Assembly: GCF_006438785.1 (NCBI RefSeq)
Contig: NZ_RCZB01000005.1
Coordinates: forward strand, 186,001-250,000
Source: Rhodanobacter glycinis
GTDB lineage: Bacteria; Pseudomonadota; Gammaproteobacteria; Xanthomonadales; Rhodanobacteraceae
Direction of reading: 5' to 3'
Length of the DNA stretch: 64,000 nt
Below the pieces are notes generated by a model. That model made no database searches and was not told where the DNA came from. It worked only from the letters and a program-made list of their open reading frames with translations. Each line of letters begins with the position of its first letter. Positions within the stretch are counted from its first letter, which is position 1. Positions 1 through 9,513 of the stretch are shown in pieces. Both the position numbers and the translations under genes were made by a program.

Positions 1-365
1 AGGGTCTGTCGATCGGCGGCAAGGTAGCCGACATCGGCCTGGATGGCGAGCGCAGCTTCGACGGCACCGGCTCCAGCAGCCAGAGCAACCAACTCACCGG
101 CCAGATCACCGTCACCGTGGCGCAGCGCCTCACCAACGGCAATCTGCTGGTGCGCGGCGAGAAATGGCTGACCATCAACCAGGGCCAGGAGCTGGTACGC
201 ATCTCCGGCATCGTGCGTCCGCAGGACATCGGCCAGGACAACGTGGTGCCATCCACCCGCGTCGCCGATGCGCGCATCAGCTACACCGGACGCGGCACCC
301 TGGCTGACGCGAACACGCGCGGCTGGCTGTCGCGCTTCTTCAATTCCAAGTGGATGCCGTTCTGA
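1..365 (+). CDS. flgH: FlgH flagellar L-ring protein, C-terminal part
   Basis: The window opens inside this gene; about 120 codons remain in the frame ending at TGA 363-365. The visible part has the FlgH-typical stretch [12 protein letters not shown] and the C-terminal end [13 protein letters not shown]. FlgH is the outer-membrane lipoprotein that forms the L ring around the flagellar rod; its lipobox would lie upstream of the window. flgI begins inside its stop codon (TGATG), as expected for a rod and ring operon. Identity is firm; only the length is incomplete. Confidence 0.96.
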   Translation, partial: GLSIGGKVADIGLDGERSFDGTGSSSQSNQLTGQITVTVAQRLTNGNLLVRGEKWLTINQGQELVRISGIVRPQDIGQDNVVPSTRVADARISYTGRGTLADANTRGWLSRFFNSKWMPF

Positions 366-1651
366 TGAAGACGCCTTGCAGTACGCCGCCACCGCAGCTC
401 GCCCAGTGCAATGGAAGCCCCATGCGTGAAGCGGGCGGGAGCGTGAGCTGGCTGGCGCCGCCGATGCGTCCGTCCGATCCGCAGTACGCGCGCCAGGCGG
501 CGGAATCCCGCCGCGCGGCGATCCGCGCCGCCGCATCGCGCTGGCATGCCTTCGGTGCGACCGCACTTGTGTGCCTGCTCGGACTGTTCGTGCCCACGCC
601 GGCCCATGCCGACAAGATCCGCGATCTGGTGCAGGTGGCCGGAGTGCGCAGCAACCAGTTGATCGGTTACGGCCTGGTGGTGGGCCTGGATGGTTCGGGC
701 GACCAGACCACGCAGGCGCCGTTCACCACCCAGAGTCTGGAGAACATGCTGCAGCAGTTCGGCATCACGGTGCCGGCCAGTGCCCGGCCGCAGCTGAAGA
801 ATGCCGCGGCCGTGATGGTCACGGCCGAGTTGCCGCCGTTCGCCAAGCCCGGTCAGGCGATCGACGTGACGGTCGCCTCGATCGGCAACGCCAAGAGCAT
901 CCGCGGCGGCCAGTTGTTGATGGCGCCGTTGCGTGGCGCTGACGGCAACGTCTACGCAGTGGCGCAGGGCAGCGTGGTGGTTGGCGGTGTCAGCGCCCAG
1001 GGCAAGAGCGGCTCCAGCGTGCAGGTCAATATTTCCGCCAGTGGGCGCATTCCCAATGGTGCCTCGGTGGAGCGCATCGTGGCCTCGTCGTTTGCCGGCG
1101 GCGGCGATTTGACGCTGAACCTCAATACCGCCGATTTCACCACCGCTGCGCGGATCGCCACCGCGATCAACCAGGCCTATGGGGCCGGCACCGCACAACC
1201 GCTCGACGGCGGTTCGGTGTCGGTGCGCGGGCCGCAGGATCCTGCGCAGAAAGTGGCATGGCTGGGAGCGATCCAGAACCTCGACGTGCAGCCGGGCGAT
1301 GCACCGGCCCGCATCGTGGTGAACTCGCGCACCGGCACCGTGGTGATCGGTTCGGACGTGCGGGTTACCGCGGCTGCGGTGGCGCATGGTGCGATCCAGG
1401 TCACCATCGGCGAGCAGGCGCTGGTCAGCCAGCCGGCACCCTTCAGCAAGGGGCAGACCGCGATCGTGCCGAGCAGCAGCGTGCAGATCAGCGAAGACGG
1501 CGCGCACATGTTCAAGTTCGGCCCCGGCGTAAGCCTGGACACTATTGTCCGCGCGGTGAACCAGGTCGGCGCCACGCCGAGCGACCTGATCTCGATCCTG
1601 CAGGCACTGAAGCAGGCCGGTGCGCTGCATGCGGATCTGGTCGTGATCTGA
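365..1651 (+). CDS. flgI: FlgI flagellar P-ring protein
   Basis: FlgI builds the periplasmic P ring that holds the rod in the peptidoglycan layer. The mature part starts with [20 protein letters not shown], the family's hallmark N-terminus, after a hydrophobic signal segment ending in PTPAHA. The protein is 428 aa if the ATG at 365, which overlaps the flgH stop, is used. That puts the cleavage site near residue 82, unusually far in. In-frame ATGs at 422 and 464 would shorten the pre-sequence to about 63 or 49 residues; none lies close to the hydrophobic core. I chose 365 for translational coupling, but 464 is plausible. flgJ follows 15 bp downstream. Confidence 0.93.
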   Translation: MKTPCSTPPPQLAQCNGSPMREAGGSVSWLAPPMRPSDPQYARQAAESRRAAIRAAASRWHAFGATALVCLLGLFVPTPAHADKIRDLVQVAGVRSNQLIGYGLVVGLDGSGDQTTQAPFTTQSLENMLQQFGITVPASARPQLKNAAAVMVTAELPPFAKPGQAIDVTVASIGNAKSIRGGQLLMAPLRGADGNVYAVAQGSVVVGGVSAQGKSGSSVQVNISASGRIPNGASVERIVASSFAGGGDLTLNLNTADFTTAARIATAINQAYGAGTAQPLDGGSVSVRGPQDPAQKVAWLGAIQNLDVQPGDAPARIVVNSRTGTVVIGSDVRVTAAAVAHGAIQVTIGEQALVSQPAPFSKGQTAIVPSSSVQISEDGAHMFKFGPGVSLDTIVRAVNQVGATPSDLISILQALKQAGALHADLVVI

Positions 1652-1666
1652 TCAGGTGAAAAGCTC

Positions 1667-2785
1667 ATGACCCCGATCAACAGCACCTCGCCGGCACTCG
1701 ATACCTGGACTGAACTGTCCGGCTTCCATCAGTTGCGCGCACAGGCGCGCAGCGATGGCGGCAAGGGTGCGCTGCCAGCGGTGGCCAAGCAGTTCGAGGC
1801 GATCTTCACCCAGATGATGTTGAAATCGATGCGCGACGCCAACGCCAGCATGGGTAGCGACATCGCCGGCAGCGAGCAGGTCAATTCGTATCGCGACATG
1901 TTCGACCAGCAGCTGTCGCTGAGCCTGGCAAACGGCCACAACGGCCTCGGTATCGCGAAGATGCTGGTACGCCAGCTTGGCGGCAAACCGGATGCCACCG
2001 CTGCCACCGCTGCCACCGCTGCCACCGCTGCCACCGCTGCAGATGCCAGCCAGGGGCTGCCGTTGTCCACGGCTGGCGTTCTCAATGCCAATGTCCGCGC
2101 ACTGCTGCAACTGGGTGCCGACCGCACAGCGGCCGGCGGCGATGGCGCGGGTGATGCAGCCGATGGTTTCGGCATGTCGGGCGTGCCATCGACGGCCGAT
2201 GTCGGTTCATCCTGGCGTCAAGCGCTCGATCGCATGGCGCAGGGTGCGCTGGACGTGGCCGGCACGGCGGCGAAGCTGCTGCCAGGTGGTGACCCGGTGA
2301 ATTTCGTTCGCGCACTGGCACCGCATGCGGCGGTGGCGGCGAAGCAGCTTGGCGTATCGGTGCGTGCACTGCTGGCGCAAGCGGCACTGGAAACCGGCTG
2401 GGGCAAGCACCTGCCCAGCCATGGCGACGGCAGCAGCAGCAACAATCTGTTCGGCATCAAGGCCGGCAGCAGCTGGGGCGGCGACAAGGTCAGCGTACCC
2501 ACGCTGGAGTATGAGAACGGCGTGGCGGTGCGCAAGCGCGATCAGTTCCGTGCCTACGACTCGCCTTCCGAATCGTTCTCCGATTACGCCCGCCTGCTGG
2601 CCGAGAGCCCGCGTTATGCGCAGGCGCTGGGCCAGGGCGAAAACATCGCGGGCTTTGCGCGGGCGCTGGTGCATGGCGGCTATGCGACTGACCCGTCGTA
2701 CGTTGCCAAGATCACCGCGATCGCCAACAGCGCGCAGATGCGCGAGGCGTTGGCCGGCCTCCACGCGGATGGCGGCGCCGAATGA
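1667..2785 (+). CDS. flgJ: FlgJ rod-cap protein with glucosaminidase domain
   Basis: A 372-aa two-domain FlgJ. Residues 1-105 are the rod-binding domain (AVAKQFEAIFTQMMLKSMRD). Residues from about 210 are the muramidase/glucosaminidase domain, with LLAQAALETGWGKH carrying the catalytic Glu and the motif NNLFGIKA. It caps the growing rod and opens the peptidoglycan for it. The linker begins with five copies of the tripeptide ATA, encoded by a 9-bp tandem repeat, followed by a long low-complexity Ala/Gly stretch. It is the last gene before the flgK promoter region. Confidence 0.95.
   Translation: MTPINSTSPALDTWTELSGFHQLRAQARSDGGKGALPAVAKQFEAIFTQMMLKSMRDANASMGSDIAGSEQVNSYRDMFDQQLSLSLANGHNGLGIAKMLVRQLGGKPDATAATAATAATAATAADASQGLPLSTAGVLNANVRALLQLGADRTAAGGDGAGDAADGFGMSGVPSTADVGSSWRQALDRMAQGALDVAGTAAKLLPGGDPVNFVRALAPHAAVAAKQLGVSVRALLAQAALETGWGKHLPSHGDGSSSNNLFGIKAGSSWGGDKVSVPTLEYENGVAVRKRDQFRAYDSPSESFSDYARLLAESPRYAQALGQGENIAGFARALVHGGYATDPSYVAKITAIANSAQMREALAGLHADGGAE
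1994..2038 (+). repeat. 9-bp tandem repeat, five copies, inside flgJ
   Basis: Five identical copies of GCCACCGCT run head to tail and encode Ala-Thr-Ala each time, in the linker between the two FlgJ domains. The unit is a multiple of three, so copy-number change would alter linker length without breaking the frame. Confidence 0.95.
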
Positions 2786-2906
2786 ATGTCGTCGCGCCAT
2801 GCAGCGCCGACTTCAACCGCCATGTGCCGGGGCGGGTGAGAGCTGCGCACATCGCCAATGCCGCTCTTTCGAATCGTCGCCCGCGACGCGTTGCCGGACA
2901 GTGCAC

Positions 2907-2933
2907 TCAAGAGAATGCCCCGGCAGCCGTTAC
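2907..2933 (+). promoter_or_regulatory. Putative FliA (sigma-28) promoter of flgK
   Basis: TCAAGAGA, an 11-bp spacer and GCCGTTAC. The -10 element matches the FliA consensus GCCGATAA at 6 of 8 positions and the -35 shares the TCAAG core seen at the other FliA-type sites in this window. It lies 53 bp before the flgK start, in the 201-bp gap after flgJ. Confidence 0.65.
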
Positions 2934-2986
2934 CGTTTCCACGTACCGCGCGTTGCCGGCGGTGCCCCAGGTGTTGAGGATGTTCC

Positions 2987-4861
2987 ATGGCTGACATGCT
3001 TTCGACCGGCGTGTCCGGGCTGCTTGCCTCGCAGATCGGGCTCAGTACGGTCAGCCACAACGTGGCCAATGTGAACACCGACGGGTACAGCCGTCAGGTG
3101 GTGTCGTTCGGTGCCAGGTTGCCCGAAGGGCAGGGTGGCTACTACATCGGCACGGGCGTCAACACGGTGGCGGTCCAGCGTGCCTACAGCCAGTTCTTGA
3201 ACAGCTCGCTGTGGTCGGCCAGTTCCGGACAGGGGCGTGCCAGCACCATGGCCGGTCTCACCGGTCAGCTCAACAACCAGCTGTCCGGCAGCAACAACCT
3301 GCAAACCTCGCTGGACAGTTTCTATGGCGCCGTGCAGGACATGGCCAACGCGCCATCGGACACCGCGTCGCGCCAGGTGCTGCTGGCCCGCGCGGGCGGA
3401 TTGGCCACGACGTTTCGCGCGCTGTCCGGCCAGTTCAATGCGCTGTCCGGCCAGGTGCAGCAGCAGGTCAGCGATACGGTCGATTCGATCAACAGCGACA
3501 GCCAGTCGATCGCCAAATTGAACGGACTGATCCGTTCCTCCGCGGCCACCGACGGCACGCCGCCGGCCGACCTGCTCGACCAGCGCGACGCGCTGGTGAA
3601 GAAACTGGCGGGCGAAGTCGGCGTGAGCGTGGTGCCGCAGAACGACAACACCATCAGCGTCTTCGTCGGCAACGGCCAGGCCCTGGTCACCGGTACCGAG
3701 GCACATGCACTCGGCACTGCGCCGAACATCTACGACGCCACCCGTCAGGAAGTGGTGGGTGCGGCGTCGGGCAATGTACTCAGCGGCCGCATCGGCGGAG
3801 GCACACTGGGCGCGCTGCTGGATTTCCGCAGCAACGTGCTCGACCCGGCACAGGCCCAATTGGGCCGCACCGCGCAGGCGATGGCCAGCGCATTCAATGC
3901 GCAGCATGCGCAGGGCGTGGACCTGCAAGGCAAGGTCGGCGGCACGTTCTTCAACGTCGCCGGCCCCACTGTGCAGGCGGCCAGCACCAACAGCGGCAGC
4001 GGCACGCTGGATGCCAGCATCAGCGACATCGGTGGGTTGACCGGCAAGGATTACGTGCTGAGCTACGACGGCAGCAACTGGAGCATGCGCGACACCAATG
4101 GCAGCAGCATCGCGCTCAGCGGCACCGGCACCGTCGCCGATCCGTTCAAGGCGGCCGGGCTGAGCCTGGTGGTGGGCGGCACTGCCAGCGCCGGCGACAG
4201 CTTTCGCGTGCAGCCCAGCCGCAACGCGGCCGCCAGTTTTTCGATGGCGATCGATGACCCCGACAAGGTTGCCGCCGCCGCACCGTTCACGGCCACGGCG
4301 GCTGCCGGCAACACCGGCACGGGTTCGCCCAGCGTCAGCATCAGCGACGGCAGCAACGCCAATCTGTTCAACGCCAGCTCCGTCGTGTTCAGCTCACCCA
4401 CCAGCTACAGCATCGACGGTGGCGCGGCGCAGACCTTCACGCCCGGCCAGCCCATCGTGCACAACGGCTGGAGCATGCAGCTCAGCGGCGCGCCGCAGGC
4501 CGGCGACAGTTTCAGCCTGCAGGCCAACAGCAATGCGCATGGCGACAACAGCAACGCGCTGATGCTGGGCAAGGTCGCCAATCTCGGCGTACTCGATGGC
4601 GGCGTCACCAGTACCGGCCGTGCCTACAGCCAGCTGGTCAGCCAGGTCGGCGGCGCTGGCGCGCTGGCCAAGGACGACCTGACCACGCAGACCGCGGTGT
4701 ACAACCAGGCGATGAGTTCGCAGCAAAGTGTGTCCGGCGTGAACCTGGACGAAGAGGCTGCCAACCTGGTGCGTTTCCAGCAGGCCTACCAGGCCTCGGC
4801 CCAGGTCATCAGCACGGCCAACAGCATATTCGGCGCGCTGCTCAGCGCCGTGCGGGGATAA
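2987..4861 (+). CDS. flgK: FlgK hook-filament junction protein 1
   Basis: FlgK (HAP1) joins the hook to the filament. The 624-aa protein has the classic N-terminus ADMLSTGVSGLLASQIGL with SHNVANVNTDGYSRQ, and a C-terminus with SGVNLDEEAANLVRFQQAYQ, the heptad-rich segment that packs in the axial core. The middle is an Ala/Ser/Gly-rich variable region of surface-exposed domains. It is the first gene after a FliA-type promoter and is followed by flgL with a 3-bp gap, so both junction proteins are likely made late, with the filament. Confidence 0.97.
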   Translation: MADMLSTGVSGLLASQIGLSTVSHNVANVNTDGYSRQVVSFGARLPEGQGGYYIGTGVNTVAVQRAYSQFLNSSLWSASSGQGRASTMAGLTGQLNNQLSGSNNLQTSLDSFYGAVQDMANAPSDTASRQVLLARAGGLATTFRALSGQFNALSGQVQQQVSDTVDSINSDSQSIAKLNGLIRSSAATDGTPPADLLDQRDALVKKLAGEVGVSVVPQNDNTISVFVGNGQALVTGTEAHALGTAPNIYDATRQEVVGAASGNVLSGRIGGGTLGALLDFRSNVLDPAQAQLGRTAQAMASAFNAQHAQGVDLQGKVGGTFFNVAGPTVQAASTNSGSGTLDASISDIGGLTGKDYVLSYDGSNWSMRDTNGSSIALSGTGTVADPFKAAGLSLVVGGTASAGDSFRVQPSRNAAASFSMAIDDPDKVAAAAPFTATAAAGNTGTGSPSVSISDGSNANLFNASSVVFSSPTSYSIDGGAAQTFTPGQPIVHNGWSMQLSGAPQAGDSFSLQANSNAHGDNSNALMLGKVANLGVLDGGVTSTGRAYSQLVSQVGGAGALAKDDLTTQTAVYNQAMSSQQSVSGVNLDEEAANLVRFQQAYQASAQVISTANSIFGALLSAVRG

Positions 4862-4864
4862 CTC

Positions 4865-6067
4865 ATGCGCGTTTCCACCAGTTGGATACAACAGCAGTCG
4901 GTCGGCAGCATGATGGATCGCCAGAGCGACCTGTCCGATATCAACACGCAGTTGAGCACCGGCAAGCGCATCAACCAGCCATCGGACGATCCGGTCGGTG
5001 CGGCGCGTGCGCTGGACCTTTCGCACCTCACCGCCGACACCGCGCAGTATCAGCGCAACATCACCTCGGCCAACGCGCGGCTGGGTCTGGAAGACCAGAG
5101 CCTGTCGAACACCACCAACGTGCTTGACCGTGTGCGCACGTTGCTGCTGGAGGCCGCCAACGGCACCCAGAGCGACGGCACCCGCGGCGACATTGCCGCC
5201 GAGATGGTGCAGCTGCGCCAGCAACTGCTCGGCCAGGCCAACGGCAAAGACGGCCAGGGTGACTACATTTTTGCCGGCAATCGTACGGGCACCGAACCCT
5301 TTGCTTCGCAGAATAGCGTGAGCTATCTGGGCGACAACGGCCAGCGCATGGTCGCCGCTGGCGCTGGTCTGCAGGTGGCCACCGGTGATCCGGGCAGCGC
5401 CGTGTTCGTCGATATTCCCACCGGCAATGGTACCTTCGCGATCAGTGCCGACCCGGCCAATACGGGTACTGCCGTGGCCGGCGCCAGCAGCGTCAGCAAC
5501 CCCAATGCGAGTCCTTCGGCGTGGGATGGTGGCAACTACAGCATCGTGTTTACCGCCGCCAATGCGTACGAGGTGCGCGACGGCGGCGGCGCCGTGCTGG
5601 ACAGCGGCAGCTACGACGCGACCAATGGCGGCAGCATCACCTTTCGCGGTGCCCAGGTGGCATTCAGCGGCGCGCCCGCCGTGGGCGACAAGTTCGCGCT
5701 GGGGGCGTCCACCAAACAGGACATGTTCACCACTCTGGACAACATCATCAACACGCTGCGCACACCCAATGGCGGCGGCGCGCAGATGCAGAACAACATC
5801 AACACGCAGTTCGCGAATCTCGATCAGGCGATCGACAACATCACGCGCACGCGCGGGATGGTCGGTGCGCGCATGAATGCGCTCGATCAGCAAAGCGGAC
5901 TCAACGACGACCTGACACTGCAGTACAAGAGCGCACTGACGGATGTGCAAGACGTGAACTACTACGACGCGATCAGCCAGCTCGGTGCGCAGACCACCGC
6001 ACTGCAGGCGGCGCAGCAGACATTCACCAAAATCCAGGGTTCAAAATTGTTCGATTATTTGCGTTGA
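4865..6067 (+). CDS. flgL: FlgL hook-filament junction protein 3
   Basis: A 400-aa flagellin-like HAP3. The N-terminus MRVSTSWIQQQSVGSMMDRQ followed by the flagellin-type motif LSTGKRINQPSDDPVGAARAL is diagnostic. The C-terminus, from DVQDVNYYDAISQLGAQTTALQAAQQTF onward, gives the second core helix. FlgL sits between FlgK and the first flagellin subunits. The central 180 residues are variable and Gly/Ala/Asn rich. It lies 3 bp after flgK and ends just before the fliC promoter. Confidence 0.96.
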   Translation: MRVSTSWIQQQSVGSMMDRQSDLSDINTQLSTGKRINQPSDDPVGAARALDLSHLTADTAQYQRNITSANARLGLEDQSLSNTTNVLDRVRTLLLEAANGTQSDGTRGDIAAEMVQLRQQLLGQANGKDGQGDYIFAGNRTGTEPFASQNSVSYLGDNGQRMVAAGAGLQVATGDPGSAVFVDIPTGNGTFAISADPANTGTAVAGASSVSNPNASPSAWDGGNYSIVFTAANAYEVRDGGGAVLDSGSYDATNGGSITFRGAQVAFSGAPAVGDKFALGASTKQDMFTTLDNIINTLRTPNGGGAQMQNNINTQFANLDQAIDNITRTRGMVGARMNALDQQSGLNDDLTLQYKSALTDVQDVNYYDAISQLGAQTTALQAAQQTFTKIQGSKLFDYLR

Positions 6068-6073
6068 CAAGGC

Positions 6074-6100
6074 TCAAGTTTCAGTGGTGGGGGTCGAAAC
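6074..6100 (+). promoter_or_regulatory. Putative FliA (sigma-28) promoter of fliC
   Basis: TCAAGTTT, an 11-bp spacer and GTCGAAAC, 92 bp before the fliC start. The -35 is the best TCAAGTTT match in the window, and flagellin genes of this group are FliA-dependent. Transcription would start near 6107 and give an 86-nt leader. Confidence 0.75.
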
Positions 6101-6129
6101 AGTTCACAAGGCGGATGCATTCAATGGTG

Positions 6130-6166
6130 AATCCCCGCCGGATTGTCTGAGCCGACGGTTGTCGGC
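6130..6166 (+). promoter_or_regulatory. Two hairpins in the fliC leader
   Basis: Two perfect small hairpins lie in the predicted 5' leader. AATCC and GGATT pair around a 5-nt loop (6130-6144). GCCGAC and GTCGGC pair around GGTT (6151-6166). The ribosome site GGAG at 6182-6185 lies 15 nt after the second stem. Such leaders can protect flagellin mRNA or bind regulators, but the role here is inferred. Confidence 0.5.
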
Positions 6167-6192
6167 ACATCACCCCGATTCGGAGAATTCCC

Positions 6193-7620
6193 ATGGTCAT
6201 GAGTGTCAACACCAACATCAGCTCGCTGAATGCCCAGAAAAATCTGGCCACCTCGCAGAGCAAACTGGCAACCGCCATCGAGCGCCTGTCGTCCGGCATG
6301 CGCATCAACAGCGCGAAGGACGACGCCGCCGGCCTCGCCATCTCGACCCGCTTCACCACCCAGATCAATGGCCTGAACCAGGCTGTCAGCAATGCCAACG
6401 ACGGCATCTCGCTGGCGCAGACCACCGAGTCGGCGCTGAACGAGGTGACCAACAACATGCAGCGCATCCGTACGCTGGCCGTGCAGTCCGCCAACGCCAC
6501 CAACTCCGACAGCGACCGCGCCGCGCTCGACGCCGAAGTGCAGCAGCGTCTGGCGGAAATCACCCGTATTTCGACCCAGACCAGCTTCAACGGCCGCCAT
6601 GTGCTCGACGGCAGCTTCGGCAACGCCGCGTTCCAGGTCGGCGCCAACGTCGGTGAAACGATTTCGGTGAACCTCAGCCAGGGTGCACGTGCCGACCAGA
6701 TGGGTTCGCTTGCCGCCGGCACCGGCACCGCCGTAACGACCAACGCTCTGGTGGCCAGCAATCTGAAAATCCAGGTGGGTACTGGTGCAGTCACCAATAT
6801 CGCTGCCTCGGTGGCCGGTCCCTCGGCCGGCCAGGGCGCCGGCAGCGCGTACGCGAAAGCTGCAGCGATCAACGCGTCCAATGTTTCCGGTTTGACCGCC
6901 ACGGCCAGCAGCTCGGTCAGTGGCGCATTCACCAGCACCGGCGGTGCCGCCGGCAACACCTACGCGTTGAACATCAACGGCCAGGACATCTACGCCGCGG
7001 GTACCGATACCTCGGGCGCCGCGTTGACGGGTGACAAGGTGGTTGCGCAGATCAATGCCTACTCCACCCAGACCGGCGTGACCGCGGCTGTGGACGCGGG
7101 CGGCAACATGACCCTGTCGACTGTCGACGGCCGTGATATCAACGTCACCCAGACGCTGGGCGGCAGTGCCACGGGCGGCCTCGCCGCAGGCATGGTTGCG
7201 AATACTCATGGCACACTCTCGCTGAGTGCCGCATCCGCCATCACGTTCTCCGGTTCGCAGTCGGCCGATATCGGCTTCTCGGCGAATATCGCGCTCGACA
7301 CCACCAAGACCCTGGCCTCGGCGAACGTGTTGACCGTGGCTGGCGCCAACTCCACGATCAACCGCATCGACGCGGCGCTGTCCACGGTCAGTGGCATGCG
7401 CAGCAATCTCGGCGCGGTGCAGAACCGTTTCAGCTCCACCATCGCCAACCTGCAGACCATTTCGCAGAACCTCAGCTCGTCGCGCAGCCAGATCCAGGAT
7501 GCCGACTTCGCTGCGGAAACGGCGAACATGTCCAGTGCGAACATCCTGCAACAGGCCGGTGTCTCGGTACTGGCGCAGGCCAACGCTTCCACCCAGAGCG
7601 TGTTGAAGCTGCTGGGTTAA
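6193..7620 (+). CDS. fliC: Flagellin FliC
   Basis: The filament subunit, 475 aa, and the only flagellin gene in the window. Both axial-core regions are intact: the N-terminal VNTNISSLNAQKNL and RLSSGMRINSAKDDAAGLAI, and the C-terminal SRSQIQDADFAAETANMS with QASTQSVLKLLG type ending. The middle (about residues 180-370) is a short variable domain that forms the outer surface. The start at 6193 (MVMSVNTN) is favoured because GGAG at 6182-6185 is 7 nt upstream; ATG 6199 is the alternative. A FliA-type promoter precedes it and a hairpin terminator follows. Confidence 0.98.
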   Translation: MVMSVNTNISSLNAQKNLATSQSKLATAIERLSSGMRINSAKDDAAGLAISTRFTTQINGLNQAVSNANDGISLAQTTESALNEVTNNMQRIRTLAVQSANATNSDSDRAALDAEVQQRLAEITRISTQTSFNGRHVLDGSFGNAAFQVGANVGETISVNLSQGARADQMGSLAAGTGTAVTTNALVASNLKIQVGTGAVTNIAASVAGPSAGQGAGSAYAKAAAINASNVSGLTATASSSVSGAFTSTGGAAGNTYALNINGQDIYAAGTDTSGAALTGDKVVAQINAYSTQTGVTAAVDAGGNMTLSTVDGRDINVTQTLGGSATGGLAAGMVANTHGTLSLSAASAITFSGSQSADIGFSANIALDTTKTLASANVLTVAGANSTINRIDAALSTVSGMRSNLGAVQNRFSSTIANLQTISQNLSSSRSQIQDADFAAETANMSSANILQQAGVSVLAQANASTQSVLKLLG

Positions 7621-7632
7621 TAGCTTGACCCG

Positions 7633-7660
7633 AAACGGCCGTCAGAGATGGCGGCCGTTT
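7633..7660 (+). terminator. Terminator after fliC
   Basis: AAACGGCCG pairs perfectly with CGGCCGTTT across a 10-nt loop, followed by CCCTTATTTT. It begins 13 bp after the fliC stop and would separate the strong flagellin transcript from fliD. Confidence 0.75.
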
Positions 7661-7684
7661 CCCTTATTTTGAGGAACTCCGCTC

Positions 7685-9079
7685 ATGGCAATTACCGTAG
7701 GCTCCACCACACCAACCACGGGTTTGCTGACTTCACTGGGCGTGGGTTCCGGGCTCGACGTAGCCACGCTGGTCGACAAGCTGGTGGCCGCCAAGAAGGC
7801 GCCGCAGCAGAACCAGATCAGCAACCAGGCCGCCGCTGCCAATACCCAGCTTTCCGCGCTGGGCCAGATCGGCGCCGCGCTTTCCGCACTGCAGTCGGCG
7901 ATGGCGACGCTTACCGATGGCAGCGCATTTGCCAGCCGCACCGTGACCAGCAGTGACACCACAGTATTGGGCGCAGGCAGCGACGGCACCGCCGTCAATG
8001 GCAGCTACAACATCGTCGTCGGCAAGCTGGCCAGTTCGTTGAAGGCTTCATCCGGCGCATTCGCCAGCTCGAGTACCGCGGTGGGAACCGGCACGCTCAC
8101 CCTCGAGGTGGCAGGCAAGTCGATGAGTCTCACGCTCGACAGCACCAACAACTCGCTCGCCGCGGTGCGCGATGCGATCAACAAGGCCAGCGACAATCCC
8201 GGCGTGTCGGCGACCATCGTCACCGGCTCCGACGGTGCGCATCTGGTGCTGAGCGGCACGCAGACCGGCGCGGCCAATGGTTTCAAGGTCAGCAGCAGCG
8301 GCGGTGACGGCGGCTTGGCCGCGTTGAACTACGACGTGGCTGCCCCGAGCGGCAATGCGCTGAGCGTGATCAACGCGGCCAGCGATGCGAATTACACCAT
8401 CGACGGACTGGCCGCCAACAGCGCGAGCAATACCATCAGCACGGCGATCGACGGGCTCACACTCAATCTCATCAAGGTCGGCAGCAGCACGCTCAGCGTG
8501 TCCAGCGATTCCTCCAAGCCTACCGGCGCATTGACCAATCTGGTCAATACGTACAACAGCTTCGTCGGGATCTACCAGAACCTAACCAAATACGATGCCA
8601 CCAGCGGAACCGCCGGCGCGATGATCGGCGACGCCACGCTGAACAGTATCAACAGCACCTTGTCGAGCATTGTCGGCGGCACTGCCAACGGCACGACGCT
8701 GTCGTCCATCGGCATTTCGCTGCAGGTGGACGGCACCTTGAAGCTGGACAGCGGCAAGCTGGCCACGGCGCTGTCCGATGGCGGCAAGACCGTCGGCAAC
8801 CTGTTCGCCGGCACCGGCGGCTTCGCCGCCAAACTGAATGGGTCGCTGAGCAACTGGGTCGGCGATTCCGGCCTGCTGGCAGGACGCACCACCAGCCTCA
8901 GCCAGCAGCTGAAAGATCTGTCGAGCCAGCAGACCACGCTGAACAGCCGCATGGATGATCTCACCGCACGCTACCAGGCGCAGTTCACTGCGCTCGACAC
9001 ATTGATGAGCAAGCTCAACAGCACCAGCAGCTACCTGCAGCAGCAGTTCGACGCGCTCAACAACAGCAACAAGAAGTAA
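7685..9079 (+). CDS. fliD: FliD filament cap protein
   Basis: A 464-aa HAP2. The N-terminus contains GLLTSLGVGSGLDVATLVDKLV, the FliD family signature, followed by coiled-coil segments. The C-terminal region holds the FliD_C heptad helices with LSSQQTTLNSRMDDLTARYQ and ends in LQQQFDALNNSNKK. FliD forms the cap under which flagellin folds at the filament tip. The next gene, fliS, starts 32 bp later, so fliD-fliS-fliT probably form one transcript. I see no convincing FliA or sigma-54 site in the short gap after fliC. Confidence 0.97.
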   Translation: MAITVGSTTPTTGLLTSLGVGSGLDVATLVDKLVAAKKAPQQNQISNQAAAANTQLSALGQIGAALSALQSAMATLTDGSAFASRTVTSSDTTVLGAGSDGTAVNGSYNIVVGKLASSLKASSGAFASSSTAVGTGTLTLEVAGKSMSLTLDSTNNSLAAVRDAINKASDNPGVSATIVTGSDGAHLVLSGTQTGAANGFKVSSSGGDGGLAALNYDVAAPSGNALSVINAASDANYTIDGLAANSASNTISTAIDGLTLNLIKVGSSTLSVSSDSSKPTGALTNLVNTYNSFVGIYQNLTKYDATSGTAGAMIGDATLNSINSTLSSIVGGTANGTTLSSIGISLQVDGTLKLDSGKLATALSDGGKTVGNLFAGTGGFAAKLNGSLSNWVGDSGLLAGRTTSLSQQLKDLSSQQTTLNSRMDDLTARYQAQFTALDTLMSKLNSTSSYLQQQFDALNNSNKK

Positions 9080-9111
9080 TCCGAAAAACCTCAAGGCAGG
9101 AGATCACGATC

Positions 9112-9513
9112 ATGGGATTCGGCTACGGCGCAGGCGCCTACCAGCAGGTTCGTTCGCACGGCGGCGTGGAGTCGGCCGACCCGCATGGGCTGATCACGCT
9201 GTTGATGGATGGCGCGCTCGAGCGCCTGGTGAAGGCCCGCGCGCACATGTTGCGCGGTGAGGTGGCCGCCAAGGGCGAGACGATCTCGCGTTGCATCGAG
9301 ATCATCGGTGGGTTGCGCGACAGCCTCGATCCCAAGGTCGACACGGCGATGGTCGAGCGTCTCGACTCGCTCTATGAATACATGAGCCGGCGCCTGCTGC
9401 AGGCCAACCTGCGCGACGACGCGGATATTCTCGATGAGGTCAGCGGATTGTTGCAGCAGCTGCGCGACAGCTGGGTGCAGATCGCGCCGGTTGCTCGCGC
9501 GGTGGGTGCGTGA
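9112..9513 (+). CDS. fliS: FliS flagellin export chaperone
   Basis: A 133-aa FliS. It starts MGFGYGAGAYQQVRSHGGVE and contains ADPHGLITLLMDGALERLVKA, the conserved helix that wraps the disordered C-terminus of flagellin. It prevents early filament assembly in the cytoplasm and delivers flagellin to the export gate. Its stop overlaps the GTG start of the fliT-like gene, which suggests coupled translation. Confidence 0.95.
   Translation: MGFGYGAGAYQQVRSHGGVESADPHGLITLLMDGALERLVKARAHMLRGEVAAKGETISRCIEIIGGLRDSLDPKVDTAMVERLDSLYEYMSRRLLQANLRDDADILDEVSGLLQQLRDSWVQIAPVARAVGA

Noticed and set aside
281..1630. 449-codon open frame on the minus strand opposite flgI
   Set aside because: GC-rich shadow frame; Arg/His/Gly-rich without domains, and flgI on the other strand is certain.
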